Both the position numbers and the translations under genes were made by a program. A model generated the notes under the pieces. The model searched no databases. It was not told the DNA's origin and worked only from the letters and a program-made list of their open reading frames with translations. Positions 15,428 to 23,187 of a stretch of 45,689 nt of DNA are shown here, piece by piece. The stretch covers positions 1 to 45,689 of the forward strand of contig JACIWK010000014.1 of assembly GCA_014360985.1 (NCBI GenBank), read 5' to 3'. The DNA is from Candidatus Bipolaricaulota bacterium. GTDB taxonomy: Bacteria; Bipolaricaulota; Bipolaricaulia; Bipolaricaulales; Bipolaricaulaceae. Each line of letters starts with the position of its first letter. Position 1 is the first letter of the stretch.

Positions 15428-16276
15428 CTAGACCGAGCGGAGGGAGACGAGGTCGAGGAGGAGGTTTCCCGCCACCTGGCGCCGGTACCCGGCGGAAGCG
15501 CGCAGGTCCGAGATCGGCTGCACGGCCGACGACAGGGCCTCTCGCAGCCCTGCCAGCGCCTCCACCGCCAGGGGCTGGCCCACGAGGGCCTGCTCGACCG
15601 CCCGCGGGCGGAGGACGGTCGGGGCGACCGACCCCAGGGCGAGCCGCGCCTCGCAGATCGTCTCTCCGTCCAGCCACAGGAGCGCGCCCAGCGAGGCCAC
15701 GGCGATGAGGAGGGCCCGCCTCCGGCCCACCTTGCGGAAGTAGGCCCGGGCACCGTCGGGAGGCCAGGGCACGGTGATCGAGCGGACGAGCTCGCCGGGG
15801 CGAAGGGCGGTCTTCCCCGGGCCGAGGATGAACTCCGCGACCGGGTACGAGGTCTCACCGCCGGGTCCGATGACGTTCACGCGTGCCTCGAGAAGGTAGA
15901 GCGGGACGAGCCCGTCTCCAGCCGGGGAGGCGTTGACAAGGTTCCCTCCGAGCGTCCCCATCGCCCGCAGCGCGGGCGACCCGATCGTCTGGAGGGCCAG
16001 CCGGAGGACCGGGAGCCGCTCCGTCGCCGGATGGGCGAGAATCTGGGCGTGGGTGGCCGCGGCCCCGATCTCAACTCCGGTCTCAGTCTCCCGCACCCCC
16101 TGCAGGTCCGCGATCCCGCCGATGTCGACCAAGAACGGGGAGGCATCGGTTCCCTTGCGGACGCGGACGAACAGGTCCGTCCCTCCGGCAAGGGGGCGCC
16201 CGCCGGCGGCAACCTCGCGCAGCGCTTCGCCCAGATCGCGAGGGCGGACGATCTCCACCGGCCCCGTTCTACGCAT
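15428..16276 (-). CDS. FAD-binding subunit of a molybdenum hydroxylase (CoxM/XdhB/YgfM type)
   Basis: A 282-residue flavoprotein subunit that passes electrons from the iron-sulfur subunit to NAD or another acceptor in xanthine-dehydrogenase-type enzymes. It shows the FAD-binding motifs of the family: [14 protein letters not shown] (about residues 28-41) and [22 protein letters not shown]. The C-terminal CO_deh_flav_C domain follows. ATG 16276 is chosen because GAGGA stands 8 nt before it and it overlaps the mocA stop by 8 nt; a GTG at 16294 is possible. Its partners in the operon are a 2Fe-2S subunit and MocA, but no molybdenum-binding subunit is encoded here, in contrast to the complete set at 29997-33639. 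Confidence 0.9.
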   Translation of the reverse strand: MRRTGPVEIVRPRDLGEALREVAAGGRPLAGGTDLFVRVRKGTDASPFLVDIGGIADLQGVRETETGVEIGAAATHAQILAHPATERLPVLRLALQTIGSPALRAMGTLGGNLVNASPAGDGLVPLYLLEARVNVIGPGGETSYPVAEFILGPGKTALRPGELVRSITVPWPPDGARAYFRKVGRRRALLIAVASLGALLWLDGETICEARLALGSVAPTVLRPRAVEQALVGQPLAVEALAGLREALSSAVQPISDLRASAGYRRQVAGNLLLDLVSLRSV

Positions 16277-16880
16277 GGAGAAGGTCCTCGACACGATCCA
16301 CGTCCCGGATCACCCGGTCGTCCGGCCACGCGATAAGGTCGCAGTCCCGCAGGAGGTCTCGAGCCCCGCGGTCTCCGGCCAGTGCCCGCACCTCGGGCCG
16401 CAAGGAAGGGGGGAGGAACACCGGGAACCCCCGCCGACCCAGGTGCGCCGGGGCCACAGGGCGATCGCCGGCGCGAGCGAGGACAGCCCGGGCCGCCTCC
16501 TCCGGAACCCACGGCATGTCGCCGAGGAACACGAGCATTCCCCCGTCCCCCTCCGCCGCCGCGCAGCGGAGGGAGCTCCCCATCCCCTCACGCCAACCCT
16601 CGTTCACGAGCACCGTCCATCCGAATCGAGCCCCCGGGCGAACACCGTCGGCCGGGAAGAGCGCGCTGCGCACGGCTTCGGCCTCCGCCCCGAGCACGAT
16701 CACGCGCCGATCGAGGGGCAGGCGGTTCACGAGGTCCACCACCCACAGGAGAAGGGGGCGCCCGTCCACGGGCAGGAGGAGCTTGGGCCGGCCCATCCGC
16801 GTCCCGCCACCGGCCGCGAGCACGATGCCCGTGATGGTTGACGGGGGACGGGGGACGGGGGACGGGAGGCGGTTCGTCAT
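16269..16880 (-). CDS. mocA: Molybdenum cofactor cytidylyltransferase-like protein (MocA/YgfJ type)
   Basis: A 203-residue nucleotidyltransferase of the MobA/MocA fold. MocA adds CMP to molybdopterin, forming the cofactor used by xanthine-dehydrogenase-type enzymes; the related YgfJ is the accessory protein of the purine/selenium hydroxylase cluster. The NTP-binding start ITGIVLAAGGGTRMGRPKLLLP and the metal-binding VFLGDMPWVP (usually GDxP) are clear. The N-terminus has a proline-rich leader coded by a four-fold heptanucleotide repeat before the conserved domain begins. The ATG at 16880 overlaps the stop of the 2Fe-2S gene (ATGA). Placement between two hydroxylase subunits fits a dedicated maturation role. 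Confidence 0.85.
   Translation of the reverse strand: MTNRLPSPVPRPPSTITGIVLAAGGGTRMGRPKLLLPVDGRPLLLWVVDLVNRLPLDRRVIVLGAEAEAVRSALFPADGVRPGARFGWTVLVNEGWREGMGSSLRCAAAEGDGGMLVFLGDMPWVPEEAARAVLARAGDRPVAPAHLGRRGFPVFLPPSLRPEVRALAGDRGARDLLRDCDLIAWPDDRVIRDVDRVEDLLHA
16840..16867 (+). repeat. Heptanucleotide tandem repeat (GACGGGG, about four copies) inside mocA
   Basis: Three exact GACGGGG units and a fourth, GACGGGA. They code for a proline/valine/arginine-rich stretch between the mocA start codon and its conserved NTP-binding domain. Seven is not a multiple of three, so gain or loss of one unit would shift the reading frame. Confidence 0.85.
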
Positions 16881-17344
16881 CGCCCGGCGAGCTCTCTCGC
16901 GGCCCGCTCGACCGCCTCCACCACCTGGGCGTAGCCCGTGCAGCGGCACAGGTTCCCCCCCAAGTAGTCGCGGATCTCGTCGCGGGTGGGGCACGGGTTC
17001 TCCTGGAGAAGGGCGTAGGCGGCCATGATCAACCCTGGTGTGCAGAACCCGCACTGAACACCGGCCGTGGCGATGAACGCCTCCTGCAGGGGATGGAGCT
17101 TTCCCGCAGTGGCGAGCCCCTCGATTGTGAGGACGTCCTTCCCCTCAACCTGGATCGCGGCGGTGAGGCACGCCAGACGCGGCTTCCCGTCCACGAGGAC
17201 GGTGCACGCTCCGCACTCCCCCTCGCCGCACCCTTCCTTCGTCCCGGTGAGGCCGAGGTCCTCGCGGAGGAGGTCCAGGAGCCGCCTCCCCGCGGGGGTC
17301 TCCACCGTCAGATCGCGCCCGTTGAGCCGGAAGCGAAGGGTCAT
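16877..17344 (-). CDS. 2Fe-2S subunit of a molybdenum hydroxylase
   Basis: A 155-residue iron-sulfur subunit with two clusters. The plant-ferredoxin-type site is C39, C44, C47, C59 (GCGEGECGACTVLVDGKPRLAC) and the second, all-helical site is VQCGFCTPG with LCRCTGY. This is the standard XdhC/CoxS layout that moves electrons from the molybdenum site to FAD. The start ATG at 17344 overlaps the stop of the PLP-enzyme gene as ATGA, and the stop overlaps mocA as ATGA. No catalytic molybdenum subunit is found next to it, so it may pair with one encoded elsewhere, perhaps the one at 31315-33639. Confidence 0.93.
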   Translation of the reverse strand: MTLRFRLNGRDLTVETPAGRRLLDLLREDLGLTGTKEGCGEGECGACTVLVDGKPRLACLTAAIQVEGKDVLTIEGLATAGKLHPLQEAFIATAGVQCGFCTPGLIMAAYALLQENPCPTRDEIRDYLGGNLCRCTGYAQVVEAVERAARELAGR

Positions 17345-18588
17345 CCCAGCGCCTCCTCGACCGCAGAGAGGGTGGGGGGGATCACGGGCGGCTCGGCCAC
17401 GCCCTCCAGCCCCCCGCGGGGATCCTTGAGCCCCGATCCGGTGATGAACAGAAGCACCCGTCCCCCGGTCGGGATCGTACCGTCGGCGGCCAGCCGCCGC
17501 AGGCCGGCAAGCGGGGCGGCGCCTGAGGGCTCGGCGAAGACCCCTGCTCGGCGGGCGAGCTCGCGCACCGCCGCGACGATTTCGCCATCGCTCACGGTGA
17601 TGAACCCGCCCCCCGTCTCGGCCACGGTCCTCACCGCCCGGAGGGCATCCCGTGGCGTCCCAACGCAGATCGAGTCAGCGATCGTCTCGGCTCGCTCCGA
17701 GGCGGGCAGGACCGGCTCCCCAGCCTGGAACCGGGCAAAGGCCTGTGCAATCGCCGCCGCCCCCTCGGCCTGCACGCCGTACACCACCGGAACCCGGTCG
17801 GTGAACCCAACCCGCTTCAGCTCCAGGAACCCTTTGGCGATTCCGGCGACGACCGATCCGTCCCCGGCCGAGACGAGGGCGAAGTCCGGGAGGTCGCCCT
17901 TCAGCTCTTCCCACGCCTCGAACGCCGCGGTCTTGTTCCCCTCGACGACGATCGGGTTCTGGCCATCGGAGCGGTTGTACCACCCGAAGCGGTCGCACGC
18001 CTCGAGGGCCAGTGCGTAGGCCTGATCGTAGGTCCCGTCCACCTTGAACACCACCGCGCCGTAGGCGACGAGCTGGGCGAGCTTCGCCGTGGGCGCGGTT
18101 CGCGGGACGAAGATGTAGCACGGGATCCCCGCCGCCGCGGCGAACCCGGCCAGCGACGACGCGGCGTTGCCGGTCGACGCGCAGGCAAGCGCCGGCCGTC
18201 CCAGCTTCCGCGCCGCGGCCACCGTCACCGCGGTCCCACGGTCCTTGCACGATGCCGTCGGATGAAGGGTGTCATCCTTGAGCCACAGGGCCCCGACCCC
18301 GAGCTCGCGCGCGAGATCGGGGGACGTGTACAGGGGGGTCCAGCCTGCCCGCAGCCGGACCGCGTAGTCCGCGGACACAGGAAGCAGGGCCTCGTACCGC
18401 CACAGCGAGGGCCGCCGCGTCTCGGCGAACGTGCCTGGGCCCATCCGCTGGGACAGGAGGCGGTAGTCGTAGACGAGGTCGAGTGCCCCGGCCACCGGGC
18501 CGCAGCGGGGGCACACGTAGTCCACAGCCCACGGCCCGTACTCGCGGTTGCAGCCTATGCAGTGTAACCCTAGCAGGAATTCACCCAC
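17341..18588 (-). CDS. Threonine-synthase-like PLP-dependent enzyme
   Basis: A 415-residue fold-type II PLP enzyme closest in form to threonine synthase (O-phosphohomoserine to threonine). The N-terminus has a four-cysteine zinc-ribbon-like element (C10, C13, C26, C29). The PLP lysine is K115 in TASCKDRGT; the glycine-rich phosphate loop is seen in the VSAGDGSVVAGI region, and ASTGNAASSLAG follows the lysine. It is embedded in the purine operon, overlapping ygfK by 8 nt and the 2Fe-2S gene by 4 nt. No other threonine-pathway gene (thrB, hom) is near. In E. coli the corresponding cluster carries ygeX, a PLP diaminopropionate ammonia-lyase, so a role in purine-derived amino acid breakdown is an inference; ordinary threonine synthesis remains possible. 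Confidence 0.82.
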   Translation of the reverse strand: MGEFLLGLHCIGCNREYGPWAVDYVCPRCGPVAGALDLVYDYRLLSQRMGPGTFAETRRPSLWRYEALLPVSADYAVRLRAGWTPLYTSPDLARELGVGALWLKDDTLHPTASCKDRGTAVTVAAARKLGRPALACASTGNAASSLAGFAAAAGIPCYIFVPRTAPTAKLAQLVAYGAVVFKVDGTYDQAYALALEACDRFGWYNRSDGQNPIVVEGNKTAAFEAWEELKGDLPDFALVSAGDGSVVAGIAKGFLELKRVGFTDRVPVVYGVQAEGAAAIAQAFARFQAGEPVLPASERAETIADSICVGTPRDALRAVRTVAETGGGFITVSDGEIVAAVRELARRAGVFAEPSGAAPLAGLRRLAADGTIPTGGRVLLFITGSGLKDPRGGLEGVAEPPVIPPTLSAVEEALG

Positions 18589-21500
18589 GGCACCCTCCCA
18601 CCCACACCGTGCCCCCGAGGCCGGTGAGGAGGATCGCCATCTCCGCCGCCGGCCGGAGCGACTTCGGCCCTTCCAGGGCCCGCTTCAGGCGGAGCTCGCG
18701 GGGCCGGAACGCGCGGTCCAAGACGGCCACGATCTCGTCGTCCTCGTAGGTCCAGGGATCGGAGCCGGACAACCGGGCCTCGCGGCCGTCCTCGCGCCGG
18801 AGGAGGGTCGCCCCAGCGGGGTGGAACGCCCGGCCTTCGGCACGGCGGAACGCGTCCGGATCGAGGTAGAGACGTGGCTTGTCCCGGAACGGACGTCCCT
18901 GGTGGACGCAGAAGGTTCCGCAGTTCCCGCACTCGTTGCACAGGTCGACGACGTGGGCGATCTGGCGGCCTTGGGCCAGGACGAACGGATCCTCGCCCAC
19001 GACGACCGGGGTCCCGCCGCGGTCCGCCACCACCGGAACCGCCCACCGCACCGGTTCCACGGTCCACGCGAAGTTGGCCCGGTTGGGGCACACCTCGACG
19101 CACTTGTCACACACGGACGAACACTGGAGGCACCGCCTCGCCTCGGCGCGCGCGGCGTCGCGGGAGAGGGGGCCCTCGACGAGGTCCCACCCGCCCCGCC
19201 GCTCAGCGGGGAGGGTCGGCGCCGCCCGCCGGCCCTCCCGCTGGGTGCGAGCGACCTGCACCGCGCGGACGTCGGCTGGGGAGAGAACGGTACCAGGAAC
19301 CGGAATGGAGCGGAACGGAACCCCCAGATCACGGCAGATCGCCTCGGCGGCCCGGCGGCCATCGGCGCACGCCTCGACGATCGTCGCTGCCCCGCGGACG
19401 AGGTCACCTCCAGCGTAGACCAGATCAGCCAAAGCACGGCCGGTCGCGGGGTCCACGCGGATCCGTCCGTCGGCCGTCCGGGTGATCCGGCTCCCGGCGA
19501 GGAGCGGCGCGTCCGCCCTCTGGCCCACGGCGACGATCACCGTGTCCGCGGGGAGGTCGAACTCCGACCCCGGGACGGGGGCAAACGCCCGCCGGCCGTC
19601 TTCCCCCGGAGGCCCGAGCTCCGTCCGCACCAGGCGCAGGGCCACCACCCGGCCGCCGCGGCGAACGACCTCCACCGGCGCCACCTGCTCCAGGATCTCG
19701 TTTCCCTCGAGCAGGAGCTCCTCTAGCTCGTCCCGGTCAGCAGGCATCTCCGCCCGGGAGCGGCGGTAGGCGACCCTCACCGGGCGGCCGGCGAGGCGGG
19801 CGGCGGTCCGCGCCGCGTCCATCGCCACGTTCCCGCCCCCAACGACGACCACCCCGGGCCCGACCGCCACCTCCTCCCCGCGCCGAACCCGGCGCAGGAA
19901 GTCCACTGCCCCGTACACCCCTGGGCCGTCCTCCATCGGGATCCCCAGCCGGGCGTCGGCGGGAAGGCCGACGGCGACGAACACCGCGTCGAACCCCTGC
20001 TCGAGCAACCGCTTTGGTGCCTCGCGCACGGGCGACCGAGGGCGCAGCTCGACCCCCAGCCTCGCGATCCGTCTCACGTCGCGGTCGATGACTTCCTGGG
20101 GAATCCGGAACGCGGGGGCGAGGGCGGGCATGCCCCCCAGCTGGTCCCCGGCTTCGAATACGGTCACCCCGAGTCCGGACAGGGCGAGGAAATGGGCCGC
20201 CGACAGCCCCGCGGGCCCTCCCCCGATCACCGCCACCCGGCGGCCAGCCGGTGGGGCGGGATGAAGTTCCGGCTCGCGCCCACCGTCGAACGCTACCCGC
20301 TTCAGGGCCCGAATCGCCACCGGTTCTTCGTAGTTGTTCCGTGTGCACCGCGTTTCGCAGACGTGGGTGCAGATGTAGCCCAAGACCCCTGGGAGCGGGT
20401 TCCGGGCGAGCACCACCTGTAGTGCCTGGTCGAGATCGCCGTGCGCGATCGCCCACGCGTACGCCGGGACGTCCTGGCCGATTGGGCACGTTTCGACACA
20501 CGGTGCGGCGATGCAGTCAAACGCGGTCAGGGACCGCTCCGTCTTGGGGAGCCCGTGGGGGAACGCGGCCTTGTGATAACGGGGATCAGTGGTTGCGTCG
20601 GCGGCAGCCTGGGCGAGGGCCCGCCCACGGTCTGCGGCGAGCTCCGCGAGGCTGCGGGCGCCGCGTCGTTCCATGGCCGCGCCGAGCTTTGTGAGCCAGT
20701 CCCGTAGGCGGCCGTACCCCCCTGGCTTGAGGAGGTCCGACGCCGCGGTCACGGTCTGGGCACCGCAGGCGAGAACCGTCGCCACGTTGACGGAGTCCGC
20801 GCCGCCGGCGAACGAGACGGGGAGGTCGCCCCCGAACTCCTCCTCCAGACGGTGGAACAGGGTCATCGTGATCGGGTACAGGGCCCGCCCCGACATGTAC
20901 ACCTCGTCCCCGGGCAGGTACCGCTTGTGGTTCGCCATGGCGAGGGTGTTCGAGAGCTTGACCCCGAACGCGAGCCCCCGCTGTCGGGCGGCCGCCCGCA
21001 GCTCGCGGAGGAGGTCCACCGCCCGGCCGTACTGGAGGTCGTGGTCGAACACCCGGTCCGGGATCTCGATCTCCCGGAACCCGAGTGCGTCGCGGAGGAT
21101 CCCCACGACTTCGTCTTTCCCGAGGAGCGTGGGGTTGAGCTTGATGTACGTGTGGAGCCCCCGCTCCTCGAGGAGGTACCGCCCGATCTTCTCGATCTCA
21201 TCGGGCGGGCAACCGTGCATCGTGGACAGGGTCACGCTGTCCGCGATCCGACCGGGGATCTCGACGTCGCACAGCGCGGGGAAGCGCGCCCGAAGGGACC
21301 TCTGGAGCTCGGCGATCTCGTCTGTGGCGTCGGTCAGGCGGTCCAGGAACGCCGTCATCCGCCCGCTGCGGATCCCCTCCAGGTTGTAGCCCACGCTCAT
21401 GTTGAACACGGTCTCCACCGGCCCCGGGAACCCGAGGTGGCGGTGGAGGAGGTGGACGAGGACCCACGCCTTCACGTACTCGCCCGCCGACTGGTCCAAC

Positions 21501-21835
21501 TTGAGCTCCTGGGACCACTCCACGTTGTACCCCTCGTCCTCCATGTCGATGCACGGGCGGGGGATCTCCAGCTCGTCCATGATCTGGACGGTCTTGAGCT
21601 CGATGAACCGCCCGCCGCAGAGCCAGGCGGCGACGATGTTCGGGGCGAGCTGGGTGTGGGGCCCGGCGGCGGGACCGATCGGGGTCCCGAGCGGGTGGCC
21701 GAAGAGCTCCGTTCGGTACGGGACATCGGGGGCTGGAACCCAGAACGCCTCCCGGGGGATCCCGAACGCCGCCCCGTCGCGGTCGAGCCCGCCCAGGGCC
21801 CACGAGAGGAGCGTCTCCAGCGGCAGCGGGCGCAT
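18581..21835 (-). CDS. ygfK: YgfK-type multidomain FAD/iron-sulfur oxidoreductase
   Basis: A 1084-residue protein of the YgfK family (formerly named putative selenate reductase subunit), a marker of anaerobic purine/urate catabolism. The order is: an N-terminal dihydroorotate-dehydrogenase-like barrel (to about residue 400, with GTPIGPAAGPHTQLAPNIV); a glutamate-synthase-small-subunit-like part with cysteine motifs CVETCPIGQDVPAYAW and CTHVCETRCTRNNYEEP; a FAD motif VAVIGGGPAGLSAAH; an NAD(P) motif VVVVGGGNVAMDAARTA; and a C-terminal ferredoxin-like part with CLQCSSVCDKCVEVCPN and CNECGNCGTFC. So NAD(P)H electrons could pass through FAD and iron-sulfur centres to a pyrimidine/purine-like substrate in the barrel. 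It follows ssnA by one base. All key motifs look intact. Confidence 0.92.
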   Translation of the reverse strand: MRPLPLETLLSWALGGLDRDGAAFGIPREAFWVPAPDVPYRTELFGHPLGTPIGPAAGPHTQLAPNIVAAWLCGGRFIELKTVQIMDELEIPRPCIDMEDEGYNVEWSQELKLDQSAGEYVKAWVLVHLLHRHLGFPGPVETVFNMSVGYNLEGIRSGRMTAFLDRLTDATDEIAELQRSLRARFPALCDVEIPGRIADSVTLSTMHGCPPDEIEKIGRYLLEERGLHTYIKLNPTLLGKDEVVGILRDALGFREIEIPDRVFDHDLQYGRAVDLLRELRAAARQRGLAFGVKLSNTLAMANHKRYLPGDEVYMSGRALYPITMTLFHRLEEEFGGDLPVSFAGGADSVNVATVLACGAQTVTAASDLLKPGGYGRLRDWLTKLGAAMERRGARSLAELAADRGRALAQAAADATTDPRYHKAAFPHGLPKTERSLTAFDCIAAPCVETCPIGQDVPAYAWAIAHGDLDQALQVVLARNPLPGVLGYICTHVCETRCTRNNYEEPVAIRALKRVAFDGGREPELHPAPPAGRRVAVIGGGPAGLSAAHFLALSGLGVTVFEAGDQLGGMPALAPAFRIPQEVIDRDVRRIARLGVELRPRSPVREAPKRLLEQGFDAVFVAVGLPADARLGIPMEDGPGVYGAVDFLRRVRRGEEVAVGPGVVVVGGGNVAMDAARTAARLAGRPVRVAYRRSRAEMPADRDELEELLLEGNEILEQVAPVEVVRRGGRVVALRLVRTELGPPGEDGRRAFAPVPGSEFDLPADTVIVAVGQRADAPLLAGSRITRTADGRIRVDPATGRALADLVYAGGDLVRGAATIVEACADGRRAAEAICRDLGVPFRSIPVPGTVLSPADVRAVQVARTQREGRRAAPTLPAERRGGWDLVEGPLSRDAARAEARRCLQCSSVCDKCVEVCPNRANFAWTVEPVRWAVPVVADRGGTPVVVGEDPFVLAQGRQIAHVVDLCNECGNCGTFCVHQGRPFRDKPRLYLDPDAFRRAEGRAFHPAGATLLRREDGREARLSGSDPWTYEDDEIVAVLDRAFRPRELRLKRALEGPKSLRPAAEMAILLTGLGGTVWVGGCRG

Positions 21836-21836
21836 C

Positions 21837-23156
21837 CTAGACCCTCCCCCACAGGGCGCGGGCCGCCTCCCGTGCCCGGGCCAGCGCCGCCTGCTCCTCG
21901 AGGCCCATCACCGCCCCGTCGCGGAGGCGGGGCACCCCGCCCACGAGCACCGTCCGCGGCCGGACCCCCTCGGAGATCGCACCGAACAGGAGGTGGGAAA
22001 GGATCGTTCCCGCGTCAAGCGGGGTCGGGGGCACGTAGTCCCACACCACGAGGTCCGCCGCGAACCCCGGAGCCATCTTCCCCATCGGCACCCCAAACGC
22101 TCGCTCGGCGAGGCGGTAGTTCTCGCGAAGGAGGCCCAGGAGCTGGGGGTCGGGGAGCGTGGTCGGGCTCCCCGAGGCGTGGTGGGCCAGCAGCCGGGCG
22201 GTGAGCGCCTCGGTGAGGAGGTCGCACCCGAACCCGTCCGTCCCCAGGGCGACCCGGATCCCCTTCCCGAGCATCGCCGGGACAGGGGCGACCCCCACCG
22301 CGTTGTTCATGTTCGAGCGGGGGTTATGGACTACCGTCCCCCCCCGCGCGGCGAGGAGGTCGAGCTCCGCCCCCGAGAGCTGGATCCCGTGGACCAGGAG
22401 CGATCCCTCCCCGAGGATCCCGAACCGGTCCAGGCGCTCCGCCGTGCGCACCCCGTGCTTGTGGAGGGCATCGACGGGGTCCTCTTTGCCCTCGGCGAGG
22501 TGGACGTGGTACCCGAGGCCCAGCTCCTCTGCCGCGGCGCGTGCCCGGCCGAGCGTCTCGTCGGACAGGGTGAACGAGGCGTGGAGCCCCATGTGGGCAG
22601 CGAAACGCCCTTCCTCCCTCTCCTCGCGAGCAAACCGGATGTTCTCCGCGATTCCCGCGTTCCGCTCTCCCGATCCCCCGCGGTCGGTGACCTCGTAGCA
22701 GAGGTCGGCCCGCAGCCCGACCTCGGCCAGGGCCCGCTTGAGCTGGGCGAGGGACCCCTCGATCGCGGTCGGCGAAGCGTGGTGGTCGAACAGGGCCGTC
22801 ACCCCGGCCCGGAGGTGCCCCAGCGCCCCCACGACCCCGGAGTGGTATACGCCGTCGAGGTCGAGGGCCCGGTCGAGCTTCCACCACAATTGCTCCAGGA
22901 TCTCTCGGAATGAGGAGGGATTGAACCGTTGCAGCGGGATCCCCCGGGCGAGGGACGAGTACAGGTGGGCATGGGCGTTGACGAGGCCAGGCGTGACGAG
23001 CCGGCCGCCGGCGTCGAGGACCTGCGCGCCCGGAACCTCCGGGGCCGGTCCGGGCCCGGCTCGCGCGATCCGATCCCCTTCCACCACGAGGTAACCGCTG
23101 TCCCAGTACGTACCGAACAGGTCACCGACCCGCGCGCTCGTGATCACCTGTGCCAT
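21837..23156 (-). CDS. ssnA: SsnA-type amidohydrolase
   Basis: A 439-residue metal-dependent hydrolase of the SsnA family (amidohydrolase superfamily, near guanine/chlorohydrolase-type deaminases), which always travels with ygfK in purine-catabolism clusters. The metal ligands are visible: H62 and H64 in GLVNAHAHLYSS, the later histidine in YHVHLAEG, another in LVHGIQL and the aspartate in LGTDGFGCD. The likely substrate is a ring-opened or hydroxylated purine product. It begins 31 nt after adenine deaminase and ends 1 nt before ygfK, so it is in the same transcript. The assignment rests on the superfamily motifs plus the neighbour gene. Confidence 0.9.
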   Translation of the reverse strand: MAQVITSARVGDLFGTYWDSGYLVVEGDRIARAGPGPAPEVPGAQVLDAGGRLVTPGLVNAHAHLYSSLARGIPLQRFNPSSFREILEQLWWKLDRALDLDGVYHSGVVGALGHLRAGVTALFDHHASPTAIEGSLAQLKRALAEVGLRADLCYEVTDRGGSGERNAGIAENIRFAREEREEGRFAAHMGLHASFTLSDETLGRARAAAEELGLGYHVHLAEGKEDPVDALHKHGVRTAERLDRFGILGEGSLLVHGIQLSGAELDLLAARGGTVVHNPRSNMNNAVGVAPVPAMLGKGIRVALGTDGFGCDLLTEALTARLLAHHASGSPTTLPDPQLLGLLRENYRLAERAFGVPMGKMAPGFAADLVVWDYVPPTPLDAGTILSHLLFGAISEGVRPRTVLVGGVPRLRDGAVMGLEEQAALARAREAARALWGRV

Positions 23157-23187
23157 GGCCTGAGTCTACCTCCCTCTGTCCCCCAGA

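Noticed and set aside
16840-16867. CRISPR-like or satellite array
   Set aside because: Only four 7-bp units with no spacers; it is a simple tandem repeat.
18581-21835. Selenocysteine in YgfK or the molybdenum hydroxylase
   Set aside because: No in-frame TGA with a following hairpin was noticed; the reading frames are open to their normal ends.
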